64,000 bases of DNA from Flavobacteriales bacterium (GTDB taxonomy: Bacteria > Bacteroidota > Bacteroidia > CAIKAF01). Made by a program: the position numbers and the translations under genes. Positions 41,368 through 49,858 of this stretch are shown piece after piece (position 1 is the first letter of the stretch; every line of letters starts with the position of its first letter). Below the pieces are notes generated by a model. It worked only from the letters and a program-made list of their open reading frames with translations, did no database searches and was not told the DNA's origin. The DNA is taken from contig JAOABX010000010.1 of the NCBI GenBank assembly GCA_026418175.1, positions 39,101 through 103,100 on the forward strand. The letters run 5' to 3'.

Positions 41368-41841
41368 ATGATTCAGCGAATCCAGTCAGTTTATTTGCTC
41401 ATGGCAGTTCTTTTCAACTTGGGAATGGCTTTTTTGCCTGTATTTTCTATTAATGAGCCGACAATGAATTATCGAGTATACGCTTTTACCCAATCTATAA
41501 CAAATGATTCGGGTACAACTATTACCAAGCCGGCACCTTGGTTAATAATGTTTTCTATATCATTGGCAATCATAACAACCATAGTAGTAATATTTATGTA
41601 CAAAGACAGAAAAAAGCAAATAAGGTTATGTTATTCGCTATACATTTTACAAATTCTTATAATTATATTGGCTTTGGTTTGGATAACCACCGGATTGCAA
41701 ATTCCTTTAGCTGATGTAATATCAAGGGCGCATCCAATTAGCCTGATTTTTCCCGTAGTAAGTATGTGGTGGATATTTATGGCTCAACGGGCTATAAAAA
41801 AAGATGAAGAGCTAGTGCGTTCAGTTGATCGCATTCGTTAA
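41368..41841 (+). CDS. DUF4293 membrane protein
   Basis: The 157-residue product has four membrane helices beginning with the family hallmark MIQRIQSVYLLMAVLFNLGM, and later LIMFSISLAIITTIVVIFMY and a last helix before the basic tail RAIKKDEELVRSVDRIR. DUF4293 is a Bacteroidota family with no known activity and is often found divergent from rho, as here. The upstream gap of 218 nt contains no other gene. Its stop is 4 nt from the convergent rhodanese gene stop. Confidence 0.85.
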   Translation: MIQRIQSVYLLMAVLFNLGMAFLPVFSINEPTMNYRVYAFTQSITNDSGTTITKPAPWLIMFSISLAIITTIVVIFMYKDRKKQIRLCYSLYILQILIIILALVWITTGLQIPLADVISRAHPISLIFPVVSMWWIFMAQRAIKKDEELVRSVDRIR

Positions 41842-41845
41842 TAAT

Positions 41846-42235
41846 TTATTCAATTTTACCGCCAATAGCGATCCATTGAATAATTCCTCCATCTAGTTCG
41901 TAGATTTTTTTAAATCCAATGCGTTCGAGTTTCTTGCAGGCGTTAGTACTTCGGTGCCCACTCATGCAATATACAGCTACAGGTAGGTTAGGATTCAATG
42001 TTTGAAGAACTTTTTTTTCAAAATTTTTACTGTTTCCATTTATTTGAATAAAGCCTTTGATATGGCCAATAATTTCGTATTCTACTTCTGTACGAACATC
42101 CAGTTTTTGGATGCTACTATCTGCAATAATATCGGCAAAACGATCAGGCGTTACTCGAATAATTTGTGTATATATTTCTAAATTCAAAATAAGCAGAAAA
42201 AAAACAAAAAAAATAACCGTTTTCAAATGTCTCAT
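41846..42235 (-). CDS. Secreted rhodanese-like protein
   Basis: The 129-residue product has a signal peptide (LEIYTQ end) and one rhodanese domain with LDVRTEVEYEIIGHIKGFIQING and the active-site loop YCMSGHRSTNACKKL, Cys being the sulfur carrier, then YELDGGIIQW. Single-domain rhodaneses transfer sulfane sulfur to an acceptor; a periplasmic one is expected from the signal. The -7 box at 42241-42248 is 5 nt before the ATG. It is convergent with DUF4293 and divergent from the 5'-nucleotidase pair. Confidence 0.9.
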   Translation of the reverse strand: MRHLKTVIFFVFFLLILNLEIYTQIIRVTPDRFADIIADSSIQKLDVRTEVEYEIIGHIKGFIQINGNSKNFEKKVLQTLNPNLPVAVYCMSGHRSTNACKKLERIGFKKIYELDGGIIQWIAIGGKIE

Positions 42236-42240
42236 ACCAT

Positions 42241-42248
42241 CAAAATTA
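42241..42248 (-). promoter_or_regulatory. -7 promoter box for the rhodanese gene
   Basis: The minus strand reads TAATTTTG, ending 5 nt before the ATG at 42235. Confidence 0.55.
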
Positions 42249-42291
42249 CTTCAATTATCATTATCTTGTACACCCCTTAAAATGTATTGTT

Positions 42292-43029
42292 GTGAGAAAT
42301 TTTTTTCGATTGGGAGTGGTTGTATGGTTTGCCTTGATGATTCAGGCATGTGTTGTTCGCTGGCATGTTAATGAAATAACATACACCAAAATTTCTGCCG
42401 GACGTAATGTACAATCAAGTCCTACTTATGATTCTATCATTACACCATACCGGAAAGATTTAGAATCACAAATGAATGAAGTAATTGGCATCTCGTTGGT
42501 TGAAATGCCCAAACAAAAAGATCAACAGGAAACATTATTGGGAAATTTTGTAGCAGACTTGGTTTATAAAACTGTAACTGAAACAATGGGCTTGAAAGCG
42601 GATGCTTGTCTGCTTAATATTGGAGGATTAAGGTCTTCCTTACCTAAAGGCAATATTACCCGGGGTAATATTTTTTCGTTGGCTCCTTTTGAAAACGAGT
42701 TGGTTTTGGTAGAAATAAATTATAAAATAGTTCAAAAATTACTCTATTCCCTAACTCAAAAGCCACAACCTATTGCTGGTTTTACAATGTTAGCCCAATC
42801 AGATGGAACCATTCTTAATTTAACAGGAAGCCTTTCCACTACCAAAGAATCTTATATGATAATAACTACCGATTATTTGGCCAATGGCGGTGATAACATG
42901 GATTTTTTTAAAGAGGCAAATGGTAGAATTGCAACGGGAATTAAATTGCGGGATATGATCATTGATTATATTAAACAATCAAAAGAAATTAATTCAAAAT
43001 TAGATCAGCGTTTACAAATTATACGATGA
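42292..43029 (+). CDS. 5'-nucleotidase C-terminal domain lipoprotein (split enzyme, substrate-binding half)
   Basis: The 245-residue product has a lipoprotein signal with lipobox IQAC and then a 5'-nucleotidase C-terminal domain (PF02872-type) with ETLLGNFVADLVYKT, ADACLLNIGGLRSSLPKGNI, GNIFSLAPFENELVLVEI and TTDYLANGGDNMDFF. In UshA-like enzymes this domain holds the nucleoside pocket and sits behind the metal domain in one chain. Here it is a separate gene placed in front, with its start at GTG 42292 (no ATG supports the signal peptide). Its stop overlaps the metal-domain gene start by 4 nt. The pair should form one periplasmic or surface enzyme. Confidence 0.85.
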   Translation: MRNFFRLGVVVWFALMIQACVVRWHVNEITYTKISAGRNVQSSPTYDSIITPYRKDLESQMNEVIGISLVEMPKQKDQQETLLGNFVADLVYKTVTETMGLKADACLLNIGGLRSSLPKGNITRGNIFSLAPFENELVLVEINYKIVQKLLYSLTQKPQPIAGFTMLAQSDGTILNLTGSLSTTKESYMIITTDYLANGGDNMDFFKEANGRIATGIKLRDMIIDYIKQSKEINSKLDQRLQIIR

Positions 43030-43958
43030 ACCGAAAGTCTTTTCTATCAACAGTTGCACTTACAGCAAGCTGGATGGCATTGAATCCGGCAGGATTATCT
43101 GCTGAATTACTTCGAAAAAGAGGGTGGCGAAAAATTACCATTTTGCATACCAATGATACCCATAGCCAAATAGATCCTTTTCCAGCTAACGATCCGCAAT
43201 TTCCCGGCGAAGGTGGTTTTTCTCGTAGAGCAGTTTTGGTAGAGATGATACGCCAACAAGAATCTCATGTTTTATTACTAGATGCCGGAGATATTTTTCA
43301 GGGTACACCGTACTTTAATTTTTATGGTGGAGAATTGGAGTTTAAATTGATGAGCAAATTAAAGTATGATGTGGCTACCCTGGGTAATCATGATTTTGAC
43401 AATGGTATAGAAGGATTGGTGAAGCAACTTCCCCATGCCACTTTTCCTTTTGTAAATGTAAACTACGATGTAAACAATACTTTGTTGAAAGATAAAATTA
43501 AGCCTTACGTAATAAAAGAAATGGACGGAATTAAGGTGGGAATATTTGGAGTAGGAGTGGAGCTTGCTGGTTTGGTAGATCCAAAATTGTATGGCGATAT
43601 TCTGTATATTGATCCTATTAGCAGGGCAAATGTAATTGCAACACAACTGAAGCATGATTTTAAATGTCAATTTGTAATCTGTTTATCACATTTGGGGTTT
43701 GAATATGCAACCAATAAAGTATCAGATAAAATATTGGCAGCCTATTCTAAAAACATTGATTTAATCATTGGTGGACATACGCATACTTTTTTGGATCAAC
43801 CGGTTGAAGTACTAAATACAGAAGGTAAAAAAGTAATCATCAATCAAGTAGGATGGGGAGGGCTTTTTCTTGGAAGAATCGATATAATTTTTGGTGATTC
43901 TGACAAAGATTTTAACACTTCAAATGCTCTGTACAAAATTTTTAAAAAAACAATATGA
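43026..43958 (+). CDS. 5'-nucleotidase metallophosphatase domain (split enzyme, catalytic half)
   Basis: The 310-residue product is the calcineurin-like phosphoesterase half of a UshA-type 5'-nucleotidase. Metal-binding motifs follow in order: ILHTNDTHSQI, DAGDIFQGTPYFNFYGG, ATLGNHDFDNGIEGL, CLSHLGFEYA and IIGGHTHTFL. The N-terminus MNRKSFLSTVALTASW looks like a Tat- or Sec-type signal with a weak Arg-Lys pair. It lacks the C-terminal substrate-binding domain, which the preceding gene supplies; the two overlap by 4 nt (ATGA-type coupling). The enzyme should dephosphorylate nucleotides outside the cytoplasm. It ends before a terminator and dnaA. Confidence 0.88.
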   Translation: MNRKSFLSTVALTASWMALNPAGLSAELLRKRGWRKITILHTNDTHSQIDPFPANDPQFPGEGGFSRRAVLVEMIRQQESHVLLLDAGDIFQGTPYFNFYGGELEFKLMSKLKYDVATLGNHDFDNGIEGLVKQLPHATFPFVNVNYDVNNTLLKDKIKPYVIKEMDGIKVGIFGVGVELAGLVDPKLYGDILYIDPISRANVIATQLKHDFKCQFVICLSHLGFEYATNKVSDKILAAYSKNIDLIIGGHTHTFLDQPVEVLNTEGKKVIINQVGWGGLFLGRIDIIFGDSDKDFNTSNALYKIFKKTI

Positions 43959-44017
43959 GTTCTATTTTTTTTTACTCTTTTTTATGCTAATATTTGCTCC
44001 ACGCTTTTGAGTTAAAC

Positions 44018-44047
44018 AAAAAAAGGGAAATCATCATCCCTTTTTTT
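44018..44047. terminator. Terminator of the 5'-nucleotidase operon
   Basis: AAAAAAAGGGA (44018-44028) pairs with TCCCTTTTTTT (44037-44047) around an 8-nt loop and is followed by more T. It separates the nucleotidase pair from dnaA and would work in either direction. Confidence 0.85.
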
Positions 44048-44120
44048 TATCAACAAGCGTGATAGAATTATAACCAACTGTAATAATATTATGTATAACT
44101 AAAAAACCCTAAGTAGAACT

Positions 44121-45551
44121 ATGCCAAAAGACCTTCAAGAAGTTTGGGACAATTGTTTGAGCGTTATACGAGACAACGTGAGCCCACAAAGCTTCAAAAC
44201 TTGGTTTGAACCCATCAAACCTTTGAAGCTAGTGGATAATGTTCTTACAATACAAGTTCCCTCGCAGTTTTTTTATGAGTGGCTCGAAGAACACTACATT
44301 ACATTGCTAAAAAAAGTAATCCGAAAAGAGCTGGGCTCTGAAGGAAGGCTTGAGTATAGCATTATAATGGAGAACAATTTCAACTCAACCAGACCTTATT
44401 CCATTAAAATTCCAACCACTGACAAAAAAGCTTTAGCCAATCCTAGTGTAAACATGCCCCTGGATTTAGGAGGCAGCAAATCCATCAAAAACCCGTTTAT
44501 CATTCCAGGTCTAAAAAAGGTAAATATTGATTCAAATCTAAAACCCAATTTTACATTCGAAAATTTTGTGGAAGGAGATTGCAATCGCTTAGCTCGTTCA
44601 GCCGGTTATGCTGTTGCAAAAAATCCTGGAGGAACTTCTTTTAATCCGTTGTTGATTTATAGCAATGTTGGATTAGGTAAAACACATTTGGTGCATGCCA
44701 TTGGTATTGAAATAAAAAAGAATTTTCCGAATAAAACAGTTTTATATGTTCCTTCCGAAAAATTCACAAGCCAATTTATTGATGCTGTGAAAAACGGAAG
44801 TCAAAATGATTTCATCAATTTTTATCAGTTGGTGGATGTATTAATCATTGATGATGTACATTTCTTTGCCGGCAAAGAAAAAACACAAGATGTGTTTTTC
44901 CATATATTTAACCACCTGCATCAAAATGGTAAACAAATAATTCTTACTTCTGATAAACCGCCGGTTGAACTTCAGGGCATGGAACAGCGTCTGCTATCCC
45001 GATTTAAATGGGGTTTATCTGCCGATTTGCAGGTTCCTGAATTGGAAACCAGAATTGCTATTCTGGAGAAAAAACTTTATAACGACGGCATTGAACTTCC
45101 AAAAGATGTAATTGAATATTTGGCGTACAGCATTACCACCAACATTCGTGAATTAGAAGGTGCATTGATTTCATTAATCGCTCAGTCATCTTTGAATAAA
45201 AAAGATATTACGATCGACTTGGCGAAGAAGATGATTGATAAGTTTGTAAAAAACAATGCTCGCGAAGTTTCTATTGATTATATTCAAAAAGTTGTTTGTG
45301 ATTATTTCGATCTTCCTATAGAATTAATGAAGTCAAAAACCAGAAAACGTGAGGTAGTTCAAGCTCGCCAAATTGCCATGTATTTTGCTAAACAATATAC
45401 TAAGTCATCGTTAGCAACTATAGGAGCGCATTGTGGAGGAAAAGATCATGCAACCGTACTGCACGCTTGCAAAACAGTGAACAATCTTATGGAAACAGAT
45501 AAACGATTTAAAGCATACGTAGAAGAATTAGAAAAAAAGATCAATATTTAA
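44121..45551 (+). CDS. dnaA: Chromosomal replication initiator DnaA
   Basis: The 476-residue product has domain I (MPKDLQEVWDNCLSVIRDNV...SFKTWFEPIKPLKL), a short linker, the AAA+ ATPase with P-loop NVGLGKTHLVHAIG and Walker B LIIDDVHFFAGKEKTQD, and domain IV with the DNA-binding signature GGKDHATVLHACKTV. It binds the origin and opens DNA for replication. DnaA boxes matching TTATCCACA were looked for in the flanking gaps and none was found, so no origin is placed. The gene has a terminator on each side and no dnaN next to it, which is common in Bacteroidota. Confidence 0.97.
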   Translation: MPKDLQEVWDNCLSVIRDNVSPQSFKTWFEPIKPLKLVDNVLTIQVPSQFFYEWLEEHYITLLKKVIRKELGSEGRLEYSIIMENNFNSTRPYSIKIPTTDKKALANPSVNMPLDLGGSKSIKNPFIIPGLKKVNIDSNLKPNFTFENFVEGDCNRLARSAGYAVAKNPGGTSFNPLLIYSNVGLGKTHLVHAIGIEIKKNFPNKTVLYVPSEKFTSQFIDAVKNGSQNDFINFYQLVDVLIIDDVHFFAGKEKTQDVFFHIFNHLHQNGKQIILTSDKPPVELQGMEQRLLSRFKWGLSADLQVPELETRIAILEKKLYNDGIELPKDVIEYLAYSITTNIRELEGALISLIAQSSLNKKDITIDLAKKMIDKFVKNNAREVSIDYIQKVVCDYFDLPIELMKSKTRKREVVQARQIAMYFAKQYTKSSLATIGAHCGGKDHATVLHACKTVNNLMETDKRFKAYVEELEKKINI

Positions 45552-45586
45552 AATTGTATGTAAGCAGTGCCGGTTTACATATCTAT

Positions 45587-45626
45587 AAACCCGCCCGGAG
45601 AGCAGCCGGGTGGGTTTTGTTTTTTA
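45587..45626 (+). terminator. Terminator of dnaA
   Basis: AAACCCGCCCGG (45587-45598) pairs with CCGGGTGGGTTT (45606-45617), one G-T wobble, 7-nt loop, then a T tract at 45620-45626. Confidence 0.9.
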
Positions 45627-45652
45627 TTCATCATGGAATGAAATATAATATG

Positions 45653-45660
45653 TAAGTTTG
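45653..45660 (+). promoter_or_regulatory. -7 promoter box for the PaaJ/PcaF-like thiolase
   Basis: TAAGTTTG matches the consensus, 19 nt before the ATG at 45680; the in-frame TTG at 45668 is therefore unlikely to be used. Confidence 0.5.
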
Positions 45661-45679
45661 ACTATTATTGAATAAAATT

Positions 45680-46888
45680 ATGAAACAAGCGTATATCATT
45701 GATGGAATAAGAACTCCTATAGGAAATTTTGCAGGATCATTAAGTAACATTAGGCCAGACGATATGGCTGCCATGACTATAAAAAAAATAATCAACAATC
45801 AGCCAACACTTGATCCCGAAGTTATTGAAGATGTTATTTTAGGTTGTGCAAACCAAGCTGGTGAAGATAATCGAAATATTGCACGCATGGCATTGCTTTT
45901 GGCCGGATTACCTTATACGGTACCTGGTGAAACGGTTAACCGATTATGTGCTTCAGGTATGTCGGCAGTTATTGCAGCTTCACGAGGTATACAAACAGGA
46001 AATGGAGAAATATATATTGCCGGAGGAGTTGAAAGCATGACACGAGGACCCTGGGTTATTTCCAAAACATCAACTCCATTTGGGCGTGATGCTCAAATGT
46101 TTGACTCCAGTTTTGGCTGGAGGTTTATTAACCCTAAACTTCATGCCATGTATGGTACTGATGGCATGGGGCAAACAGCTGAAAATTTACTTGAGATCTA
46201 TACAGATATTACTAGGTCACATCAGGATGAATTTGCTTTTTGGTCTCAGAAAAAAGCAACACAGGCTCAAAAAAAAGGAAGACTATCGCTAGAAATCATG
46301 CCGGTGGAAATTCCACAGAAAAAAGGCGAACCTATACTTTTTACAGAAGATGAATTTGTAAAACCGGATACTACCCTCGAAGTATTAGCTAAACTTCGTC
46401 CGGCTTTTAAGAATAATGGTTCGGTAACTGCGGGAAATTCTTCCGGATTAAATGATGGTGCTGCTGCTATGTTATTGGCATCTGAAGAGGCAATCCGGAA
46501 TTTTAATTTAATACCCAAAGCTAGAATTGTGTCATCAGCAGTTGTTGGCGTGGAGCCAAGAATCATGGGCATCGGTCCGGTTGAAGCCAGCAAAAAAGCA
46601 TTACAACGGGCAGGCCTTACATTGGAACAGATGGATGTGATAGAAATTAATGAAGCATTTGCTGCACAGGTGTTGTCATGTACCAGAATGTTGGGTTTGG
46701 ACGATAAAGACGAACGCATTAATCCCAATGGAGGTGCTATTGCATTGGGGCATCCACTGGGTATGTCGGGGGCTAGAATTACATATTCAGCTGCCCTTGA
46801 ACTTTCGATAACGGGCAAACGTTATGCCTTGTGTACTATGTGTATTGGAGTAGGGCAGGGCTACGCGGTAATACTTGAAAGAGCTTAA
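45680..46888 (+). CDS. Thiolase, 3-oxoadipyl-CoA thiolase (PaaJ/PcaF)-like
   Basis: The 402-residue product is a thiolase with nucleophile Cys90 in TVNRLCASGMSAV, HPLGMSGARI and the closing TMCIGVGQGYAVIL. The N-terminus MKQAYIIDGIRTPIGNFAGS closely resembles PcaF/PaaJ (3-oxoadipyl-CoA thiolase), which makes succinyl-CoA and acetyl-CoA at the end of phenylacetate or aromatic degradation. A PaaY-like gene follows 2.3 kb later, supporting that link, but no other paa genes are in the window, and plain acetyl-CoA acetyltransferase remains possible. A longer open frame begins at TTG 45668, but ATG 45680 fits the -7 box at 45653-45660. Confidence 0.8.
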   Translation: MKQAYIIDGIRTPIGNFAGSLSNIRPDDMAAMTIKKIINNQPTLDPEVIEDVILGCANQAGEDNRNIARMALLLAGLPYTVPGETVNRLCASGMSAVIAASRGIQTGNGEIYIAGGVESMTRGPWVISKTSTPFGRDAQMFDSSFGWRFINPKLHAMYGTDGMGQTAENLLEIYTDITRSHQDEFAFWSQKKATQAQKKGRLSLEIMPVEIPQKKGEPILFTEDEFVKPDTTLEVLAKLRPAFKNNGSVTAGNSSGLNDGAAAMLLASEEAIRNFNLIPKARIVSSAVVGVEPRIMGIGPVEASKKALQRAGLTLEQMDVIEINEAFAAQVLSCTRMLGLDDKDERINPNGGAIALGHPLGMSGARITYSAALELSITGKRYALCTMCIGVGQGYAVILERA

Positions 46889-49027
46889 TTAGCGAATCAA
46901 ATTTATCATTCCTTTAAATGAATATTCTTTGCCTATGTCGTCTGTTATTTCAATGCGATAAACATAGGTGCCTGTAGGATATTTGCTGCCATCCCATCCC
47001 ATTTCTTTACTATTTGAATAAAACAAAGATTTTCCCCAGCGATCAAATATCCACATTTCAAGTCTGCCGATGTTTGTGCCATATACATAAAAAACATCAT
47101 TAGTGCCATCCATGTTAGGAGTAAATGAATTTGGTATAAATATTACTGTTTCAATTCTTGCATTGATATCCACATAATATGTATCATTACAACCGTCGGC
47201 ATTTGTAACAAATAATGATACCTGGAAATTCCCAGGATTTTCGTATTGATGAATTGGGGAATATTCATTGCTAGTTTGCTGGTCTCCAAAATTCCAAGTC
47301 CATGCCAAGGCATTTGAACTAGATAGATTGATAAACTGATATTCCAATTGATTTCCAGTAGGTGTAAATATAAACATTGCATCAACCTGTGAAACCTGAA
47401 CTGTAATAGATTTACTAGCATTCATTCCACATTGATCCGAAACGGTGATTGTAAACGTTTGAGTTTGTGATGGGGTAATATCAATATTCGGTGTAGTTTG
47501 TCCGCTACTCCAGGTATATGTAATGTTACCATTGCCACCACTTGCCATGGACCAAAGTTGTACTTTTTCTCCTCTACAAATTAAGGTATCGTTGCTGGCT
47601 TCAACATAGATAGGTTCAGCATTAATGAAGCTGATAAATAAATCATCTGATGCAGAATTTCCGCAGGCATCGTTAACATTTACAGTAAGTGTACCGGCAA
47701 ATGGAGTAAACGTAATTGGATTACCGGTTAAGCCGTTACTCCAGGTAATAGTATAATTCCCATGCCCACCACTAATTGTTGCAGCGGTTTGTATGGGTGT
47801 ATTAATGTCAGAACAATCTAATACCAAATCATCACTAAGTAAAACTTGGATGGGTGTTGCATCTTTAATGTATAATGTAGCGGTAGAGGTTGAACTTCCA
47901 CAAGAAGTATTGTTTTGCACTGATATGATTAATGTTTCGATACCTTCGCTTATTCCGTCAGCAATAACCTGAATAGGAATTAACACGGTATCGCTAAGAG
48001 CAGGAAAAGTTGCTGTTCCGGACAATCCTGTATAATCTGTACCGTTGGTTGAAGTGCCATGTGTATTGTACGTTACAGTTAGAGGTGCAGACAAGTTACC
48101 GGTGCGTTTGAGTTTAATTTTGGCATTACCACAACCTTCAATAAACGTACTATCATTAGGACCCAGTGGAGATTCAGCTATTATTTCTATATTACCGCTA
48201 CTGCTAAAACTACCTGCTTGCAAAAAAACTCCGGCATCAACAGCTCCATCCAACGCATCAGCAATCATAATTCGAATATGATAGGTTTCGCCGCAAATCA
48301 CATGTGCCTTAGCCGTTAATACTTTTGTGAATCCATCATACTGACAAATTTGACCGGGCGGATTCTCATTGTTTACATAATATTGCGAATTAGTATTTGC
48401 ATTAATGGTTAATGCAGTTACAGGCGTTGTGGTGTTTGGAATTAAAGCAATGTTGGTGGGTGCTAGTGGAACAGAAACTCCTGATAGTACAAAGGCAAAT
48501 ATATCTGCAAATCCTCCCCCGATAAATTCCATGTATTCATCGGTTCCAAATACATAATTAAACTGAATACTATCGGTTGTAGGAACAAAATCAAATTCAA
48601 GGATAGCCCGATTGAACGTTTGAACACCAGGTGGTAATAAGCTTTCTAAATAAGGATCACCAGGTTCCAAATTATCAATTCCGCCGCCACTGGAATTATT
48701 AGGCCCTTGAGGGCCATCAGAATTGCTTATTCCAAAACCAAATACAGGGTCATTTTGAAAAATAGATCCCGTAGTTAGCACAATTCCTTCATTAATACCC
48801 AAATTATTATTGCCATTTACTTGAAACCTGCCAATTGCGTTCTGATAGCCAGAAAACTGCACATTACTTACTGTTACACCTCCTCCCAACAACACATTTT
48901 GCACCAATTGGGCAGGAGTTAATGAATTATCTGTAATCATCTGGCATTTCGCTGAGTTGCTTACAGCTAAATGCAAAATTGCATTCCAAATGATGGCAAT
49001 ATTTATGAAGTTAACTTTTATTCTCAT
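46889..49027 (-). CDS. T9SS-secreted surface protein with choice-of-anchor L, PKD and CHU_C domains
   Basis: The 712-residue product has a signal peptide and a choice-of-anchor L region near the start (GGGVTVSNVQFSGYQNAIGRF..., FNYVFGTDEYMEFIGGG). It continues with a Calx-beta-like section, two repeated segments with YTWSSGQTTPNIDITPSQTQ-like sequence, a PKD domain (AWTWNFGDQQTSNEYSP), and a C-terminal gliding motility-associated CHU_C domain (IPNSFTPNMDGTNDVF...IFDRWGKSLFYS...GTYVYRIE), which is a type IX secretion signal. The -7 box at 49035-49042 is 7 nt before the ATG. Adhesion or matrix function is inferred. The stop directly abuts the convergent thiolase stop. Confidence 0.88.
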   Translation of the reverse strand: MRIKVNFINIAIIWNAILHLAVSNSAKCQMITDNSLTPAQLVQNVLLGGGVTVSNVQFSGYQNAIGRFQVNGNNNLGINEGIVLTTGSIFQNDPVFGFGISNSDGPQGPNNSSGGGIDNLEPGDPYLESLLPPGVQTFNRAILEFDFVPTTDSIQFNYVFGTDEYMEFIGGGFADIFAFVLSGVSVPLAPTNIALIPNTTTPVTALTINANTNSQYYVNNENPPGQICQYDGFTKVLTAKAHVICGETYHIRIMIADALDGAVDAGVFLQAGSFSSSGNIEIIAESPLGPNDSTFIEGCGNAKIKLKRTGNLSAPLTVTYNTHGTSTNGTDYTGLSGTATFPALSDTVLIPIQVIADGISEGIETLIISVQNNTSCGSSTSTATLYIKDATPIQVLLSDDLVLDCSDINTPIQTAATISGGHGNYTITWSNGLTGNPITFTPFAGTLTVNVNDACGNSASDDLFISFINAEPIYVEASNDTLICRGEKVQLWSMASGGNGNITYTWSSGQTTPNIDITPSQTQTFTITVSDQCGMNASKSITVQVSQVDAMFIFTPTGNQLEYQFINLSSSNALAWTWNFGDQQTSNEYSPIHQYENPGNFQVSLFVTNADGCNDTYYVDINARIETVIFIPNSFTPNMDGTNDVFYVYGTNIGRLEMWIFDRWGKSLFYSNSKEMGWDGSKYPTGTYVYRIEITDDIGKEYSFKGMINLIR

Positions 49028-49034
49028 TGCTCAA

Positions 49035-49042
49035 CAAAAATA
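49035..49042 (-). promoter_or_regulatory. -7 promoter box for the T9SS adhesin
   Basis: The minus strand reads TATTTTTG and ends 7 nt before the ATG at 49027. Confidence 0.5.
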
Positions 49043-49223
49043 TCAACCGAAAGTAAGATTCAATAACGGTATTGAGTGTTGCATGGATTCGGATTATTTA
49101 ACTTTATTTTTCAGTGAGTATATTATTTTAAATATGTGCATGAAGTTATCTGTTTTATAAATTCTAATGTACTTTTAAAGAAAGCTTTGTTTTTCTTTAT
49201 TTTGTTTCTTATTCATTGAATTT

Positions 49224-49817
49224 ATGATTTACGAATTTAATGGTTTTAAACCAGTTATACACCCTTCGGCTTTTGTTCATCCACAAGCGGTAATTACAGG
49301 AAATGTAATGATTGGAAAAGATGTTTACATCGGACCAGGAGCAGCTATTCGTGGCGACTGGGGGCAAATTATTATTGAAGATGGTTGCAATGTGCAAGAA
49401 AATTGTACAATACACATGTTTCCGGGTGTTACAGTTATTTTGCACAAAAATGCCCATATAGGGCACGGAGCGATTATTCACGGTGCTGAAATTGGAGAAA
49501 ACACCCTCATTGGAATGAATTCTGTGGTGATGGATCGTGTAAAAATTGGCAAAGAATGCATTGTGGGAGCTCTCACATTTATTGCAGCAGATACAGAGAT
49601 ACCGGATCGAAAAATTATTGTTGGTAATCCAGGAAAGATTATAAAAGATGTTTCTGATGAAATGATTCAATGGAAAACAGAAGGAACATTACTCTATCAA
49701 AAACTTCCCGAAGAATGTAGAAATACTTTGAAGGTCTGCGAACCCCTCAAAGAGCCAGAACCGGGAAGAAAGTTACAAAATATTAGTTACCGTACGTGGA
49801 ATGAAACTAAATCGTAA
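49224..49817 (+). CDS. paaY: PaaY-like hexapeptide-repeat thioesterase / gamma-carbonic-anhydrase fold protein
   Basis: The 197-residue product has a left-handed beta-helix of hexapeptide repeats (from about residue 10 to 150) with AAIRGDWGQIIIEDGCNVQEN, IGHGAIIHGAEIG and IGMNSVVMD, plus a C-terminal tail containing WKTEGTLLYQKLPEECRNTL and EPLKEPEPGRK that matches PaaY of phenylacetate degradation rather than ordinary gamma-carbonic anhydrases. PaaY removes dead-end hydroxylated CoA thioesters in the paa pathway. It is a single gene, 2.3 kb from the PaaJ-like thiolase. The name is by tail similarity; activity is not shown. Confidence 0.82.
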   Translation: MIYEFNGFKPVIHPSAFVHPQAVITGNVMIGKDVYIGPGAAIRGDWGQIIIEDGCNVQENCTIHMFPGVTVILHKNAHIGHGAIIHGAEIGENTLIGMNSVVMDRVKIGKECIVGALTFIAADTEIPDRKIIVGNPGKIIKDVSDEMIQWKTEGTLLYQKLPEECRNTLKVCEPLKEPEPGRKLQNISYRTWNETKS

Positions 49818-49858
49818 TTGGCACAAACTTTGAAAAACAGTTATACAAACATATTATT

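Noticed and set aside
43959..44120. Replication origin next to dnaA
   Set aside because: No cluster of TTATCCACA-like DnaA boxes was seen; the gap holds a terminator and A/T-rich sequence only.
46267..46818. 183-codon minus-strand open frame
   Set aside because: It is fully antisense to the PaaJ-like thiolase.
49209..49670. 153-codon minus-strand open frame rich in Asn, His and Cys
   Set aside because: It is antisense to paaY, and hexapeptide repeat genes often leave the complementary frame open.
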